A stretch of 64,000 nucleotides of DNA, taken from an uncultured Marinicella sp. GTDB lineage: Bacteria > Pseudomonadota > Gammaproteobacteria > Xanthomonadales > Marinicellaceae. The translations under genes were made by a program, and so were the position numbers. This document shows, piece after piece, positions 1 through 8,550 of this stretch; the first letter of the stretch is position 1, and each line of letters begins with the position of its first letter. Location of the stretch: the NCBI GenBank assembly GCA_947502595.1, contig CANNAM010000001.1, positions 124,001 through 188,000 of the forward strand, read 5' to 3'. The notes under the pieces are model-generated. The model was given only the letters and a program-made list of their open reading frames with translations, ran no database searches and had not been told where the DNA came from.

Positions 1-225
1 ATATTACAAGGTGCTGGGCCGCTAGGCCAGTTTACAAGTGCCATCGAAGGCAAATTAACCAGCATCAGTAAAGTAAACATCAAGCTAAAATATTTTAAGT
101 TTAATTTTTTCATAACAATTTATCCTTCATTTTTAAGTAACCATCGGTGCTTTAGTCATTCGAAGACAGCGCTAAACATGCCATCATTAATACAGGCATC
201 AAATGACACAAAACACCGAGGCTAG
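1..225 (+). CDS. possible C-terminal end of a truncated gene (unrecognised)
   Basis: Reading frame 1 is open from the first base to a TAG at 223-225 (74 codons), while the other two plus frames close within about 70 bases. The first 30 or so residues (GAGPLGQFTSAIEGKLTS) read like ordinary protein. The later part is rich in Phe, Asn, Ser and His and reads more like non-coding DNA. No family is recognised. It may be the tail of a gene that starts left of the window, or chance. It converges on the minus-strand methyltransferase gene, whose stop lies just downstream. Confidence 0.25.
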   Translation: MLQGAGPLGQFTSAIEGKLTSISKVNIKLKYFKFNFFITIYPSFLSNHRCFSHSKTALNMPSLIQASNDTKHRG

Positions 226-231
226 TTATTA

Positions 232-1287
232 TTAAGCCTTCACTTCTAAAATTAAATTAAACGGTGTTTCAGCGGCTTTTTCACAGTAACTGAAGCCGCC
301 GGCTTTGATGGTTTCTGTTAACCTCGATAAGCCTGCTTGTGCACCCAAAGCCAAACCCACTTCTTGGTTCATGGAACATGGGACACATAATTGGGTTGAG
401 AACGCATAGAAGGCACGACCAACCGGGTTGAGGTTGTCTTTAATGGAATCTTTAGCAAACGGCTCAACAATCATGCATGAACCATCGGACTTCAAAGCTT
501 GCTTGGCATGGGCGCATGCACCCACCGGATCACCCATGTCATGTAAACAATCGAAGTATGTAATGAGATCAAAATTTTTATCGGTATAGTTTTTTGCGGT
601 GGCCACTTTAAATTCGATGTTGTCTAAACCTGCTTCTTCAGCGCGTGCCTGCGCATAATCAATGGACTCTTGGTGGTAGTCGATGCCAATAAAATGTGAG
701 TTAGGAAAGGCTTTCGCCATGATGAGTGTTGAAGCCGCATGGCCACAACCAATGTCAGCGACTTTGGCGCCTTGGGTCAGTTTCTCACTGACACCATCCA
801 AAGCCGGAATCCAATTGTTAATCAGATTACCTGAATACGATGGACTGAAAAATTTCTCTGTACCACAAAAAAGGCAGGTGTGGTGATCGCCCCATGAAAC
901 ACCTTCGCCAGTTTTAAAAGCTTCCAGCATTTTGGGTTCATCATGATATAAAGAAGCAATGACATAAAAAGCACCGGTCATAAAAACCGGACTGTTTGAA
1001 TCCCCAAATACCGCCACCTGTTCCGGCGTCATAAAGAATTGGTGTTTGTCACTGTCATATTCGACATAGCCTGAGGCTGCTTGCGCTGCCAACCACTCTT
1101 GTACATAACGTAACGCCGTGCCGGTTTTATCCGCCAATTCACTGGCACTTAAATGCCCAGATTCTCCTAAGGCTTTATACAGACCTAATTTATCACCAAG
1201 GGTGATTAAAGGGCCATTAGCCGCGGCACCCATTTCGACCACCACTTGTCCTAACAGCTGCTGAAGTTTTTCGTCTTTGATCGTCAT
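232..1287 (-). CDS. class I SAM-dependent methyltransferase with N-terminal winged helix
   Basis: 351 aa. Residues about 20-95 look like the winged-helix/dimerisation domain found before the catalytic domain in Rv2258c-type and O-methyltransferase-like enzymes. The Rossmann methyltransferase core starts at about residue 174, with motif I VADIGCGHAAS (176-186) for SAM binding and an acidic strand end (FIGIDYH) after it. A Cys-containing stretch (HHTCLFCG, about 136-142) precedes the core. The ATG at 1287 follows a GGGAG Shine-Dalgarno sequence, so the start is well supported. The substrate cannot be told from sequence; small-molecule methylation in the cytoplasm is the family expectation. It stands alone, with a 370-bp gap upstream. 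Confidence 0.85.
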   Translation of the reverse strand: MTIKDEKLQQLLGQVVVEMGAAANGPLITLGDKLGLYKALGESGHLSASELADKTGTALRYVQEWLAAQAASGYVEYDSDKHQFFMTPEQVAVFGDSNSPVFMTGAFYVIASLYHDEPKMLEAFKTGEGVSWGDHHTCLFCGTEKFFSPSYSGNLINNWIPALDGVSEKLTQGAKVADIGCGHAASTLIMAKAFPNSHFIGIDYHQESIDYAQARAEEAGLDNIEFKVATAKNYTDKNFDLITYFDCLHDMGDPVGACAHAKQALKSDGSCMIVEPFAKDSIKDNLNPVGRAFYAFSTQLCVPCSMNQEVGLALGAQAGLSRLTETIKAGGFSYCEKAAETPFNLILEVKA

Positions 1288-1657
1288 TATTTTCTCCCGT
1301 CATATTTGATTAATGTGGGAGAAATAATAGCTTTGGATCAATACTCAGACATGAAGATGGTGTAATGATTAGGTAGGGATTAGCTGTATGACTTGTAATA
1401 GAGCTTAGCCATCCTGTAGCCCGAATGGTGCTTTCTTAAGTGCTAAAGTGATACAGTAAATGGTGGTTTTCACTATTGCCAAACTGAATATTTCAAACCA
1501 GAAGCAGCTAACTAGGGTAGTGGGCTTCAGCCGACCGATCAAACCGCAGGGTTTATATTTGGTTGACTGAAGTCAACAACCCTAAAGGTGTAATGGTCAA
1601 GTTTTTCCGGACACATTTAATCCGTTTTTTTACTTGTATAACTTACTGAATTTTGAC
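1288..1657. other. intergenic region with a REPIN-like repeat
   Basis: This 370-bp gap separates the methyltransferase start from the 3' end of the first CadC-like regulator. No convincing ORF or RNA gene is seen. It must hold the methyltransferase promoter, but no clear -10/-35 pair stands out. The only recognisable element is the palindromic repeat at 1514-1583, annotated separately. Confidence 0.6.
1514..1583 (-). repeat. REPIN-like inverted palindromic repeat, copy 1
   Basis: Two 23-base imperfect palindromes face each other: 1514-1536 and 1561-1583, with a 24-base spacer. The right one, read on the minus strand, starts AGGGTTGTTGACTTCAGTC and is identical over 23 bases to the left arm of a second copy at 34365-34440 on the opposite strand. 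Each arm can fold into its own hairpin (GTTGACT-TC-AGTCAAC). The paired-hairpin layout resembles REP doublets (REPINs/BIMEs) mobilised by RAYT transposases. That assignment is inference; no transposase is present here. Confidence 0.75.
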
Positions 1658-3535
1658 CTAGAGAAACTTCTTTCTGAACGCATCATGCTTTTGTTTGGCT
1701 TGTTTCAGAGTTTTAATATAACGATCATCAGATTGAAGGAAGTTAAAGGCTGAATTGTGCGTGATGTGTGGGTAATTATAATACCCTGAAATAACCGCTT
1801 TTTCGAGCCACGCTAAACACTGATCCGGTTTTTTTAATAGACAATAAAAATGTGCATAGTAATACATATTCTCTGCATCAATGACATTGGAATCCACCAT
1901 TTTAGTAAGCGTCTCTAACCCCGTATCATAGTCTTCAGCCATAACCGCCAGGTAAATTTGGGCAATCAACCCCCAAATTCCATTTTGATCAATTTCAATG
2001 ACCTGATTAAATCGCTCTCTGGCAATATCGTATTGTTCCTGTTCAAAGGCAATCATGCCACTATATCCCGTGCCATAGTCACCCGGGTCTAGGTACACTT
2101 TACTCAAGGCATCCGCATACCTGCCGGCACTGATGTAAGTAGAGATGATTGATCTAAATCGCTTGTTATTCGGGCTTATACGCAAAGCCATTTCCATTTC
2201 CGCAATTGCTTCATCGAGCATCCCCGCATAGCGATAAATATAGCCTAAGGCGAAGTGTGAATTGGCATCATCGGGATTGATGGCCAACATTTTTCTGATT
2301 ACCAACATGGCATCTTCTGTACGATTGGTTTCCGTATAAAGCGCAGATAAGTTGCTCAAGGCTTCAAGCTGCATGGGATTTAGTTCCAAAGACTTTTGGT
2401 AATACCATTCAGCGTCTTTTAAACCCGTAGGAACCACCCGACCATGCTGCTCCATCAGGCGACGATGAAAACCTAAGTGGGCATAACTGGGTGCATACTG
2501 CGGATCCAGTTCAATGGATTTTTGTAGCATTTCAACCGCCAATCGGTGACCTTCATTTGATTGCGGGTAAGAAATACCCCGTAAATAATACTCAAAAGCC
2601 AAGGCATTGCTCGGAATGTCCCGATTTTTATTATTAAGAAAATTCTGATTGAAACCAACATCTAAGCCTTGGGCCACTTTTTTGGCAACCATGTCTTGTA
2701 AATCGAATGTATTGGAGTAATTGACCTGCATGGTTTCGCGCCAAACAAGTTGGTTGTTATTAACATCAATCATTTCTACATTTAAGCGGATGATGTTATT
2801 TTCCATTAAATAATTGCCGCTGATGACATAGTCAACATTAAAATCTTGAGCGATTGCGATGGGGTCAATAACTTGGTCAACAAATTTCCTGATGGATGCT
2901 GCTGGGCGAATTGAAAAGTTTTCCAAATAAGTTAAATCATTGATGATTTGATTGGCTAAGGCAAAACCTAAATAATCTGTGTCAAGATTTGGCTTGGAAT
3001 TAGCAAATGGCAATACCGCAATCCGTTGCGGTGTTGTTGATTCAGTGTTTACAACCACAGGATCTGTTGTTTGTTTAACATTGGTTTGTTCTGCAGCTGT
3101 TTCTGCTGGTTGGTCCTTATACCAGAAGAAAAGAATCGCCATCAGAATAAAGAACGTGGCCACCACATAAAATGAACGCGGCCAAACTCTACGACTCTCA
3201 TTACTTTGAGCAGCTGTTGAAGACGTGGTATCAGTCAACTCTGCTATGAATTGATAGCCTCTGGAGTGTATGGTTTTGATGACTTGTTGCTTGTTACCAT
3301 CATCACCCAAGGCTTTACGGGCTGATTTTATGGTGTTATTGATGGAGGTGTCTGAAACCACTCGTCCTTGCCAAACATGATCCAAGAGTTCATCTCGAGA
3401 AATAACCCGGTCTTTATTTTGAATCAAGAAAAGTATTAAATTAAATACTTGTGGCTCCACTTGGGTTTCAACTCCATTGGTCAACAGCTGGTAGTTTTTA
3501 CTGTCTATTTTTATGTGATTAAACTGGTATACCAT
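1658..3535 (-). CDS. CadC-like membrane transcriptional regulator with TPR repeats
   Basis: 625 aa. Residues 1-100 form an OmpR/ToxR-type winged helix (Trans_reg_C), including VISRDELLDHVW and IKTIHSRGYQF. A single membrane span lies at about 121-138. A TolB-like periplasmic domain begins at RIAVLPFANS (171-180), and TPR repeats fill roughly 310-600. This is the architecture of one-component membrane-bound regulators such as CadC/ToxR with a C-terminal sensor. The DNA-binding half should be cytoplasmic and the TPR half periplasmic. A close paralogue lies immediately upstream on the same strand (3667-5550) with a 131-bp gap. No good Shine-Dalgarno precedes the ATG. Target genes and ligand are unknown. 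Confidence 0.85.
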   Translation of the reverse strand: MVYQFNHIKIDSKNYQLLTNGVETQVEPQVFNLILFLIQNKDRVISRDELLDHVWQGRVVSDTSINNTIKSARKALGDDGNKQQVIKTIHSRGYQFIAELTDTTSSTAAQSNESRRVWPRSFYVVATFFILMAILFFWYKDQPAETAAEQTNVKQTTDPVVVNTESTTPQRIAVLPFANSKPNLDTDYLGFALANQIINDLTYLENFSIRPAASIRKFVDQVIDPIAIAQDFNVDYVISGNYLMENNIIRLNVEMIDVNNNQLVWRETMQVNYSNTFDLQDMVAKKVAQGLDVGFNQNFLNNKNRDIPSNALAFEYYLRGISYPQSNEGHRLAVEMLQKSIELDPQYAPSYAHLGFHRRLMEQHGRVVPTGLKDAEWYYQKSLELNPMQLEALSNLSALYTETNRTEDAMLVIRKMLAINPDDANSHFALGYIYRYAGMLDEAIAEMEMALRISPNNKRFRSIISTYISAGRYADALSKVYLDPGDYGTGYSGMIAFEQEQYDIARERFNQVIEIDQNGIWGLIAQIYLAVMAEDYDTGLETLTKMVDSNVIDAENMYYYAHFYCLLKKPDQCLAWLEKAVISGYYNYPHITHNSAFNFLQSDDRYIKTLKQAKQKHDAFRKKFL

Positions 3536-3666
3536 GTTGTTGAATTCTGATAATTAGAAGGATTCATGTCGAAACGGAACGGTGCTGTTAACCAAATAAT
3601 ACGTCATGTGCTGTTTGATAACCAAGGGTTTTTAGAGTCATTGTGCTGTGTTGAGTAATATATTGA

Positions 3667-5550
3667 TCAACTTTCAGGAAAAAACTTGTTACGAAATGCC
3701 AGGTGTTTGCGCTTGGCTTCACCCACTATCTGTTGAAACTCCGAATCTGACTTTACTTGAGCAAAATAATTATTGGATGCCATGTTGAGGTGATTAAAAT
3801 AGCCGTTATCCACTGCTTTTTTTAATAATTCAAGGCAACGCGTTTTGTCACCTAATAAGCCATAATAGGCTGCCGTATAATATATGGTTTCTCCGTCTTT
3901 GACTTCGGTGTTGACCAAAGCATCTACAGCAGGCAGTCCAGTTTCAGGCTTCCCTTGTAAGTAGGCTTGATGAATAATCGCAACATTGGCCCAAAGGCTC
4001 TTGGGGTGGTTTTTAATGATGAAATCAAATTGTTGCAGAGCCAATTCGGTATGACCTAAATTCATATTCATCAAAGCTTGCCAGCCATAAGTAAATTGGC
4101 TGGGTTCATAATTGAATGTCATGTCCAACGCTTTTTGGTGTTCGCCGATGGCAGAATAGGTACCAATTAATGACCTGAATTTGATGTTCTTTGGATCTAA
4201 AGATACCGCCATTTCCATCTCAGAAATTGCTTCATCTAACAGTCCTGCATACCGGTATATGTATCCCAAAGTAAAGTGTGAATTGGCGTTGTTCGGGTTC
4301 AGTTGGTACATGGCTTGGGCCAGCTGAATGGCTTCTTCAATGCGATTGGTCTCAGTGTAAAGTATAGATAAGTGTGCCATTGCCTCTAACAATTTTGGAT
4401 TGAGTGTCAAAGCCTTTAAATAGTATGGTTCTGTATCTGGCATAGGTACATCCTCAACCAGACCAAATTGAGCCAAGCGACGTGTGCGGTTGCCCAATTC
4501 GACGTAAGCTGGTGCGTATTGGTCATCAAGGCTGATTGATTGCTTTAACATTTCCATAGCCAGGCGATGACCCTCTGTGCTGAAAGGGTAGGCGATGGCC
4601 CTTAAGTAATACTCATAAGCCAAAGGATTTTGCGGGATGTTTTGTTGTATGCTATCAAGTTTATCAGTAGCCCACTCAATTTTTAATCCATCCACCACCT
4701 GTCTGGCCACCCTGTCTTGTAGCATAAAGGTGTTGTTGTAATGAGTCAAAATTGGCTTGCCTCGCCAGATAATTTCGTTGCTGTTGATGTCAACCAGCTC
4801 AGTGGTAAGTCTGATGTCACTGTTGCCATTATTAAGTTTATTTTCAGTGCCCGGGTGTCCTATGGTGTAGTGGCCGCTCAGTACATAATCAACACCCAAC
4901 TCCTCACCCACTGTTATGGGGTTGAAGTCTATAGTGGCATACTTACGAATTGAGCTGGCAGGGCGCACACTGATGTGCTTTAAATAATTCAGCGCTCCAA
5001 TTACTTGGTCGGCTATCGCAAAACCATAGTAATCGGTCTCTGAATCTGGGATGTTATTAAAAAAAGGTAAAACGGCAATTTTGTAAATTTTTGCATTCTG
5101 CACTGCTGCATCAGTGTTGGGTTGGAGGCGTAAAAATACCGCTGTAAGTGCCAATAGTATGACTAAGGCACCCGCCACAAGGGTCAAGGTTTTTACCTGA
5201 GTGGTTTGTGCTTGGTTGATGGTTGGCTCGGTGCCTGTATCTGAGTTGGCAAGTTCAGCGACAAATTGATAGCCTCGGGAATGTATGGTTTTGATGACTT
5301 GTTGGTTTCTGCCATCATCACCCAGCACTTTTCGAGCTGACTTTATGCTGTTATTGATGGAGGTGTCAGAGACCACACGTCCTTGCCATACATGATCAAG
5401 CAACTCATCACGGCTGACCACTTTATCAGCGTGTTCAATCAAATAGACAATTAAATTAAAGACTTTCGGTTCAACAGGTATTTCAGCGCCTTCCGACCAA
5501 AGGATGAAATTATCGGTGTCCAGTTCGATGTTGTTGAATTTATAGATCAT
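3667..5550 (-). CDS. CadC-like membrane transcriptional regulator with TPR repeats (paralogue)
   Basis: 627 aa, collinear with the neighbour at 1658-3535. It has a winged helix at 1-100 (nearly identical in the DNA-contact half: DELLDHVWQGRVVSDTSINN), a membrane span at about 121-140, a TolB-like domain from KIAVLPFFNN (about 157), and TPR repeats to the C-terminus. The DNA-binding domains are far more alike than the linkers and TolB-like parts, which suggests a tandem duplication with similar DNA targets but diverged sensing. It lies between ferrochelatase and its paralogue, all on the minus strand. The start is an ATG without an obvious Shine-Dalgarno. The regulated genes are unknown. Confidence 0.85.
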   Translation of the reverse strand: MIYKFNNIELDTDNFILWSEGAEIPVEPKVFNLIVYLIEHADKVVSRDELLDHVWQGRVVSDTSINNSIKSARKVLGDDGRNQQVIKTIHSRGYQFVAELANSDTGTEPTINQAQTTQVKTLTLVAGALVILLALTAVFLRLQPNTDAAVQNAKIYKIAVLPFFNNIPDSETDYYGFAIADQVIGALNYLKHISVRPASSIRKYATIDFNPITVGEELGVDYVLSGHYTIGHPGTENKLNNGNSDIRLTTELVDINSNEIIWRGKPILTHYNNTFMLQDRVARQVVDGLKIEWATDKLDSIQQNIPQNPLAYEYYLRAIAYPFSTEGHRLAMEMLKQSISLDDQYAPAYVELGNRTRRLAQFGLVEDVPMPDTEPYYLKALTLNPKLLEAMAHLSILYTETNRIEEAIQLAQAMYQLNPNNANSHFTLGYIYRYAGLLDEAISEMEMAVSLDPKNIKFRSLIGTYSAIGEHQKALDMTFNYEPSQFTYGWQALMNMNLGHTELALQQFDFIIKNHPKSLWANVAIIHQAYLQGKPETGLPAVDALVNTEVKDGETIYYTAAYYGLLGDKTRCLELLKKAVDNGYFNHLNMASNNYFAQVKSDSEFQQIVGEAKRKHLAFRNKFFPES

Positions 5551-5658
5551 TCAATGTTGGCTGCACCAGTGGGTTATAGAAAATCTTGAATCTCACTACA
5601 TTCTAGCAGAATGAGAACAGTTGTTGTCAGTAAGTACTGTCCATTGACGCACAAGTAA

Positions 5659-6744
5659 TTAATTCATCTGGTTGAATAATTCTTTGGTTAGTGGTCCACT
5701 TGTCTGATTATTCTGCAACCAAGTTTGGCTGTGCTGGGTGATTAAATTGCTGAGAAAATTAATGTGGTCAGGTTCGGTGTTCAGTGCAGGAATGTAGCTG
5801 AAAGTTTGGCCGCCTGCATCTACAAAGTAGCCTTTGTTTTCAACAGCGATTTCTTCTAAAGTTTCCAGACAATCAGCAGCAAAACCAGGACAGATAACCT
5901 GCACATGTTTGTGCCCTTGTTTAGGCAGGGCTTTCAAGGTGTCCATGGTGTAGGGTTTGAGCCATTCTTCACGACCGAAGATGGATTGGAATGTAACTTG
6001 GTACTGGCCTTGGTTTAAGCCCAGTTTTGCAGCCAATAAACGTCCTGTTTTATGACATTCGCAATGATAGGGGTCGCCATTAAGTAGGTAGCGTTTGGGG
6101 ACGCCATGAAATGACATCAGTAATTGGTCGGGTTGGCCGTGGACCTGCCAATGGTTTTTGACACTGTGAGCCAAGGCATCAATGTAGCCGGTATGATCAT
6201 GGTAATGGTTGATGAAGCGCACTTCTGGTATCAGACGCCAGGTTTGTAACTCGGCACTGACGGCATCGAATATTGAGGCTGTGGTTGATGCTGAATACTG
6301 TGGATACAAGGGCAGCACCAATAGACGGTCTACGTTTTGGGCTTTCAATTTAGCCAGACCAGATTTAATCGATGGGTTGCCATAGCGCATGGCCAACTCA
6401 GTCACTACTTGGGTGTTGTTGCGTTGTAAACATGCATTGACCGCTTGCTGTTGCTGTTGACTGATGGCCATCAATGGCGAGCCTTTGCCGACTTCATCCC
6501 AAATACTGGCATAAGCCGCAGCAGACCGTTTAGGTCGGATGTTCAAGATAACTCCATTGAGTATCAGCCACCAAATCCAACGTGGGAAAGTGGGTTCAAC
6601 CACCCGAGGATCAGACAGAAATTCCTTTAAATAAGTGCGCAGCGCTTGCTTGGTTGGCGCATCAGGCGTACCTAAGTTGACCAATAATACGCCTATTTTA
6701 AGTTCGTCACCATGTTGGTAGGCTGTGGTGTTTATGTATTTCAC
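5659..6744 (-). CDS. hemH: ferrochelatase
   Basis: 361 aa. This enzyme inserts Fe(II) into protoporphyrin IX in the last step of haem synthesis. Visible signatures are the N-terminal GVLLVNLGTPDAP (18-30), the catalytic His in SFHGVPKRY (His213), the substrate-pocket region LPLYPQYSASTTAS (about 144-157), and the late acidic segment CLETLEEI (about 292-299). Length is typical for bacterial HemH. The start is GTG at 6744, chosen because it gives the expected N-terminus just ahead of the conserved NLGTP motif. A YHCECHK stretch at 226-231 contains Cys residues; whether it binds a cluster cannot be said. It is transcribed on its own strand upstream of the regulator pair. Confidence 0.95.
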   Translation of the reverse strand: MKYINTTAYQHGDELKIGVLLVNLGTPDAPTKQALRTYLKEFLSDPRVVEPTFPRWIWWLILNGVILNIRPKRSAAAYASIWDEVGKGSPLMAISQQQQQAVNACLQRNNTQVVTELAMRYGNPSIKSGLAKLKAQNVDRLLVLPLYPQYSASTTASIFDAVSAELQTWRLIPEVRFINHYHDHTGYIDALAHSVKNHWQVHGQPDQLLMSFHGVPKRYLLNGDPYHCECHKTGRLLAAKLGLNQGQYQVTFQSIFGREEWLKPYTMDTLKALPKQGHKHVQVICPGFAADCLETLEEIAVENKGYFVDAGGQTFSYIPALNTEPDHINFLSNLITQHSQTWLQNNQTSGPLTKELFNQMN

Positions 6745-6986
6745 TTGAATCTGATCTCTAATTAATTGCAGTGGCTATTTTAGCCAATATGCCACAGTTT
6801 GGTGTGAGTATCGTGTAGGTATTTGTTTTTTTGTGCGTCGTCTGGAATGGTTATACAGTCAGTTCATGCCATGCTGCATGAGTGAATAGGGCACCTATAT
6901 ACCGTAATGCCTGAAAAATTAAGTGGTTTGGCTGCCAGCAATTGATTAGAATCAACTTTTTTACTTTTATTAATGGTTCTTTGGAA

Positions 6987-7511
6987 ATGAACAGCAAAAA
7001 CAGCCTTACTACAGAGCAAAAGTGTCTTTTTTTATACACTGCACTGAAAGAGTCTCAAGACAACATCCGTACTTATGACACCAAAGCCCAAATTGTAGGC
7101 ATTGGTTTTATTTTTACCATTGGGATGGTGATTAAGTTCAACACTTGGACCGCTGCCAGTGAACAAGCCATCCACTTGGCGACCATTGCAACGTGGGTGT
7201 TGATTATTATGCCAGCGGTATTTTTCGGGTCAGTTCTGTACCCAACGCGTCGCGTTGCACCAGATGTGTTAAAAAACAATGACTTGGTGAAAGGATTATT
7301 TTACTTGTATGAATCGCAAAGTGTTTCCGCTTATACAGAACAGTTGGATGTCATGAATCTTGAGCAAGAGCTTTCCTATGAGTTGCTGAAAGTGTCTTAC
7401 TTGAGGGATTTGAAACGTCGCCGGTTTTTACAGGCGATGATGATGGCTTCATTGAGTTTGGCCTTGATGTTTGTGGTGCAATTGTTGCCCTTGGTTCACT
7501 CGGTTGTTTAG
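6987..7511 (+). CDS. small membrane protein resembling Pycsar effector TM (PycTM) proteins
   Basis: 174 aa from the ATG at 6987. An in-frame TTG at 6942 would add 15 residues but has no support. After a short cytoplasmic N-terminus with KESQDNIRTYDTKAQIVG come two membrane spans (IVGIGFIFTIGMVIKF and a span ending in FFGSVLYP), a soluble stretch of about 60 residues, and a third span at the C-terminus (MMMASLSLALMFVVQLLPL). The DTKAQ segment leading into TM1 and the 2+1 TM layout match my recollection of the PycTM family, the membrane-disrupting effectors of Pycsar anti-phage systems. No cyclase gene is next to it, so a defence role is unproven. It is followed 11 bp later by the convergent CDF transporter gene. 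Confidence 0.6.
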   Translation: MNSKNSLTTEQKCLFLYTALKESQDNIRTYDTKAQIVGIGFIFTIGMVIKFNTWTAASEQAIHLATIATWVLIIMPAVFFGSVLYPTRRVAPDVLKNNDLVKGLFYLYESQSVSAYTEQLDVMNLEQELSYELLKVSYLRDLKRRRFLQAMMMASLSLALMFVVQLLPLVHSVV

Positions 7512-7522
7512 AACTTCAAGTA

Positions 7523-8383
7523 TTAATCATAAGGTTCAACATGGATTGAGGCATCTGCCACATTGAATTTTGCCACCAGCATGTCTTCTACATGGTGGGC
7601 AATTTCGTGTGACTCGGTGATGTTCAGTGTTGCATCTACGGCAATGATTAAGTCCACTGCTTTGCTGTCTCCTATCCACCTTGAGCGCACTTGCCGCACC
7701 TCTTTTACACCATCAATTTGTTGTGCGGCCTGGGACAGTTGTTTGGGATCAATCGCAAAGCCATCAACCAGGATGGGAACCACTTTTTGGAACAGCCCAA
7801 AAGCAAAGTACAGCACCAAAAATGCCACTGCCACTGCGCACAGTTTATCTAACCACAGGTAACCCATGACAGACAGTTGCCAACTGACAATCACCAACAC
7901 TGTGGTAATCACATCTACCATGGTGTGTTGGGCGTCGGCATGTAATATGTCTGAAGCTAATTTTTTGGCCCAGTAGCGTTCCCATAACGACACCGATAAG
8001 TTCAACACCAGTACCACCAGCATCAATGCCAAGCCCCAAGGCTCGCTGCTGATCTCCTGCGTATCCGCTCGATAGGCTTGTAGCATCAACTCAACGGCCA
8101 ACACCACCAGCAATGAGGCCAACCCAAACACCGCCATGGTTTCGAATTTTCTGTGCCCGTATGGGTGGTCTGCATCAGCTGGCTTGCGAGCCACTCGCAT
8201 GACCAGCCAAATCACCACATTATTGAGTACATCAGTTAATGAATGGATGGCATCGCCCAGTATTGCCAGAGAATTGGTGGCTATGCCAACCACGACTTTC
8301 AGCAGCAAGACAATGACATTGTATATACCTTCTATCAGGATGATGTTTTGCACTTTTTGGTCTTTTTGTTGCTGTGTGTACAT
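7523..8383 (-). CDS. cation diffusion facilitator (CDF) family metal exporter
   Basis: 286 aa. CDF proteins export Zn(II), Fe(II) or similar ions in exchange for protons across the inner membrane as dimers. TM2 carries the metal-site pair His47/Asp51 (HSLTD) and TM5 the pair His153/Asp157 (HTMVD), at the same positions as in the E. coli FieF TM5 site. The loop DADHPYGHRKFET (70-82) is typical of the family. A C-terminal cytoplasmic domain of about 80 residues ends with the usual histidines (HEIAHHVED). A His in place of the first TM2 Asp favours zinc specificity in this family, which is inference. It is convergent with the PycTM-like gene. Confidence 0.92.
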   Translation of the reverse strand: MYTQQQKDQKVQNIILIEGIYNVIVLLLKVVVGIATNSLAILGDAIHSLTDVLNNVVIWLVMRVARKPADADHPYGHRKFETMAVFGLASLLVVLAVELMLQAYRADTQEISSEPWGLALMLVVLVLNLSVSLWERYWAKKLASDILHADAQHTMVDVITTVLVIVSWQLSVMGYLWLDKLCAVAVAFLVLYFAFGLFQKVVPILVDGFAIDPKQLSQAAQQIDGVKEVRQVRSRWIGDSKAVDLIIAVDATLNITESHEIAHHVEDMLVAKFNVADASIHVEPYD

Positions 8384-8550
8384 GAGTCTGGCTTGGCTAG
8401 TTAGGGGTTAAATGTATTTTTGTGCTGACCATTTTAACTCAAATCAAGCACAGTGTAGACCGGTCATTGTGGCTGCCTTGTCAGCTGGTTTAAATCCGGC
8501 TTAAATAATTGTTGGCTTGCTGTCATCTGCGCTGTTAGACTGCGCGTACC

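Noticed and set aside
7073-7279. Minus-strand frame across the PycTM-like gene, and many similar frames across other genes
   Set aside because: They lie wholly inside better genes in other frames, lack ribosome sites and have no coding character; treated as shadows.
6987-8383. A possible Pycsar defence locus
   Set aside because: The only candidate part is the TM protein; there is no cyclase, phage-related gene or mobile element nearby, so it is not called as a system.
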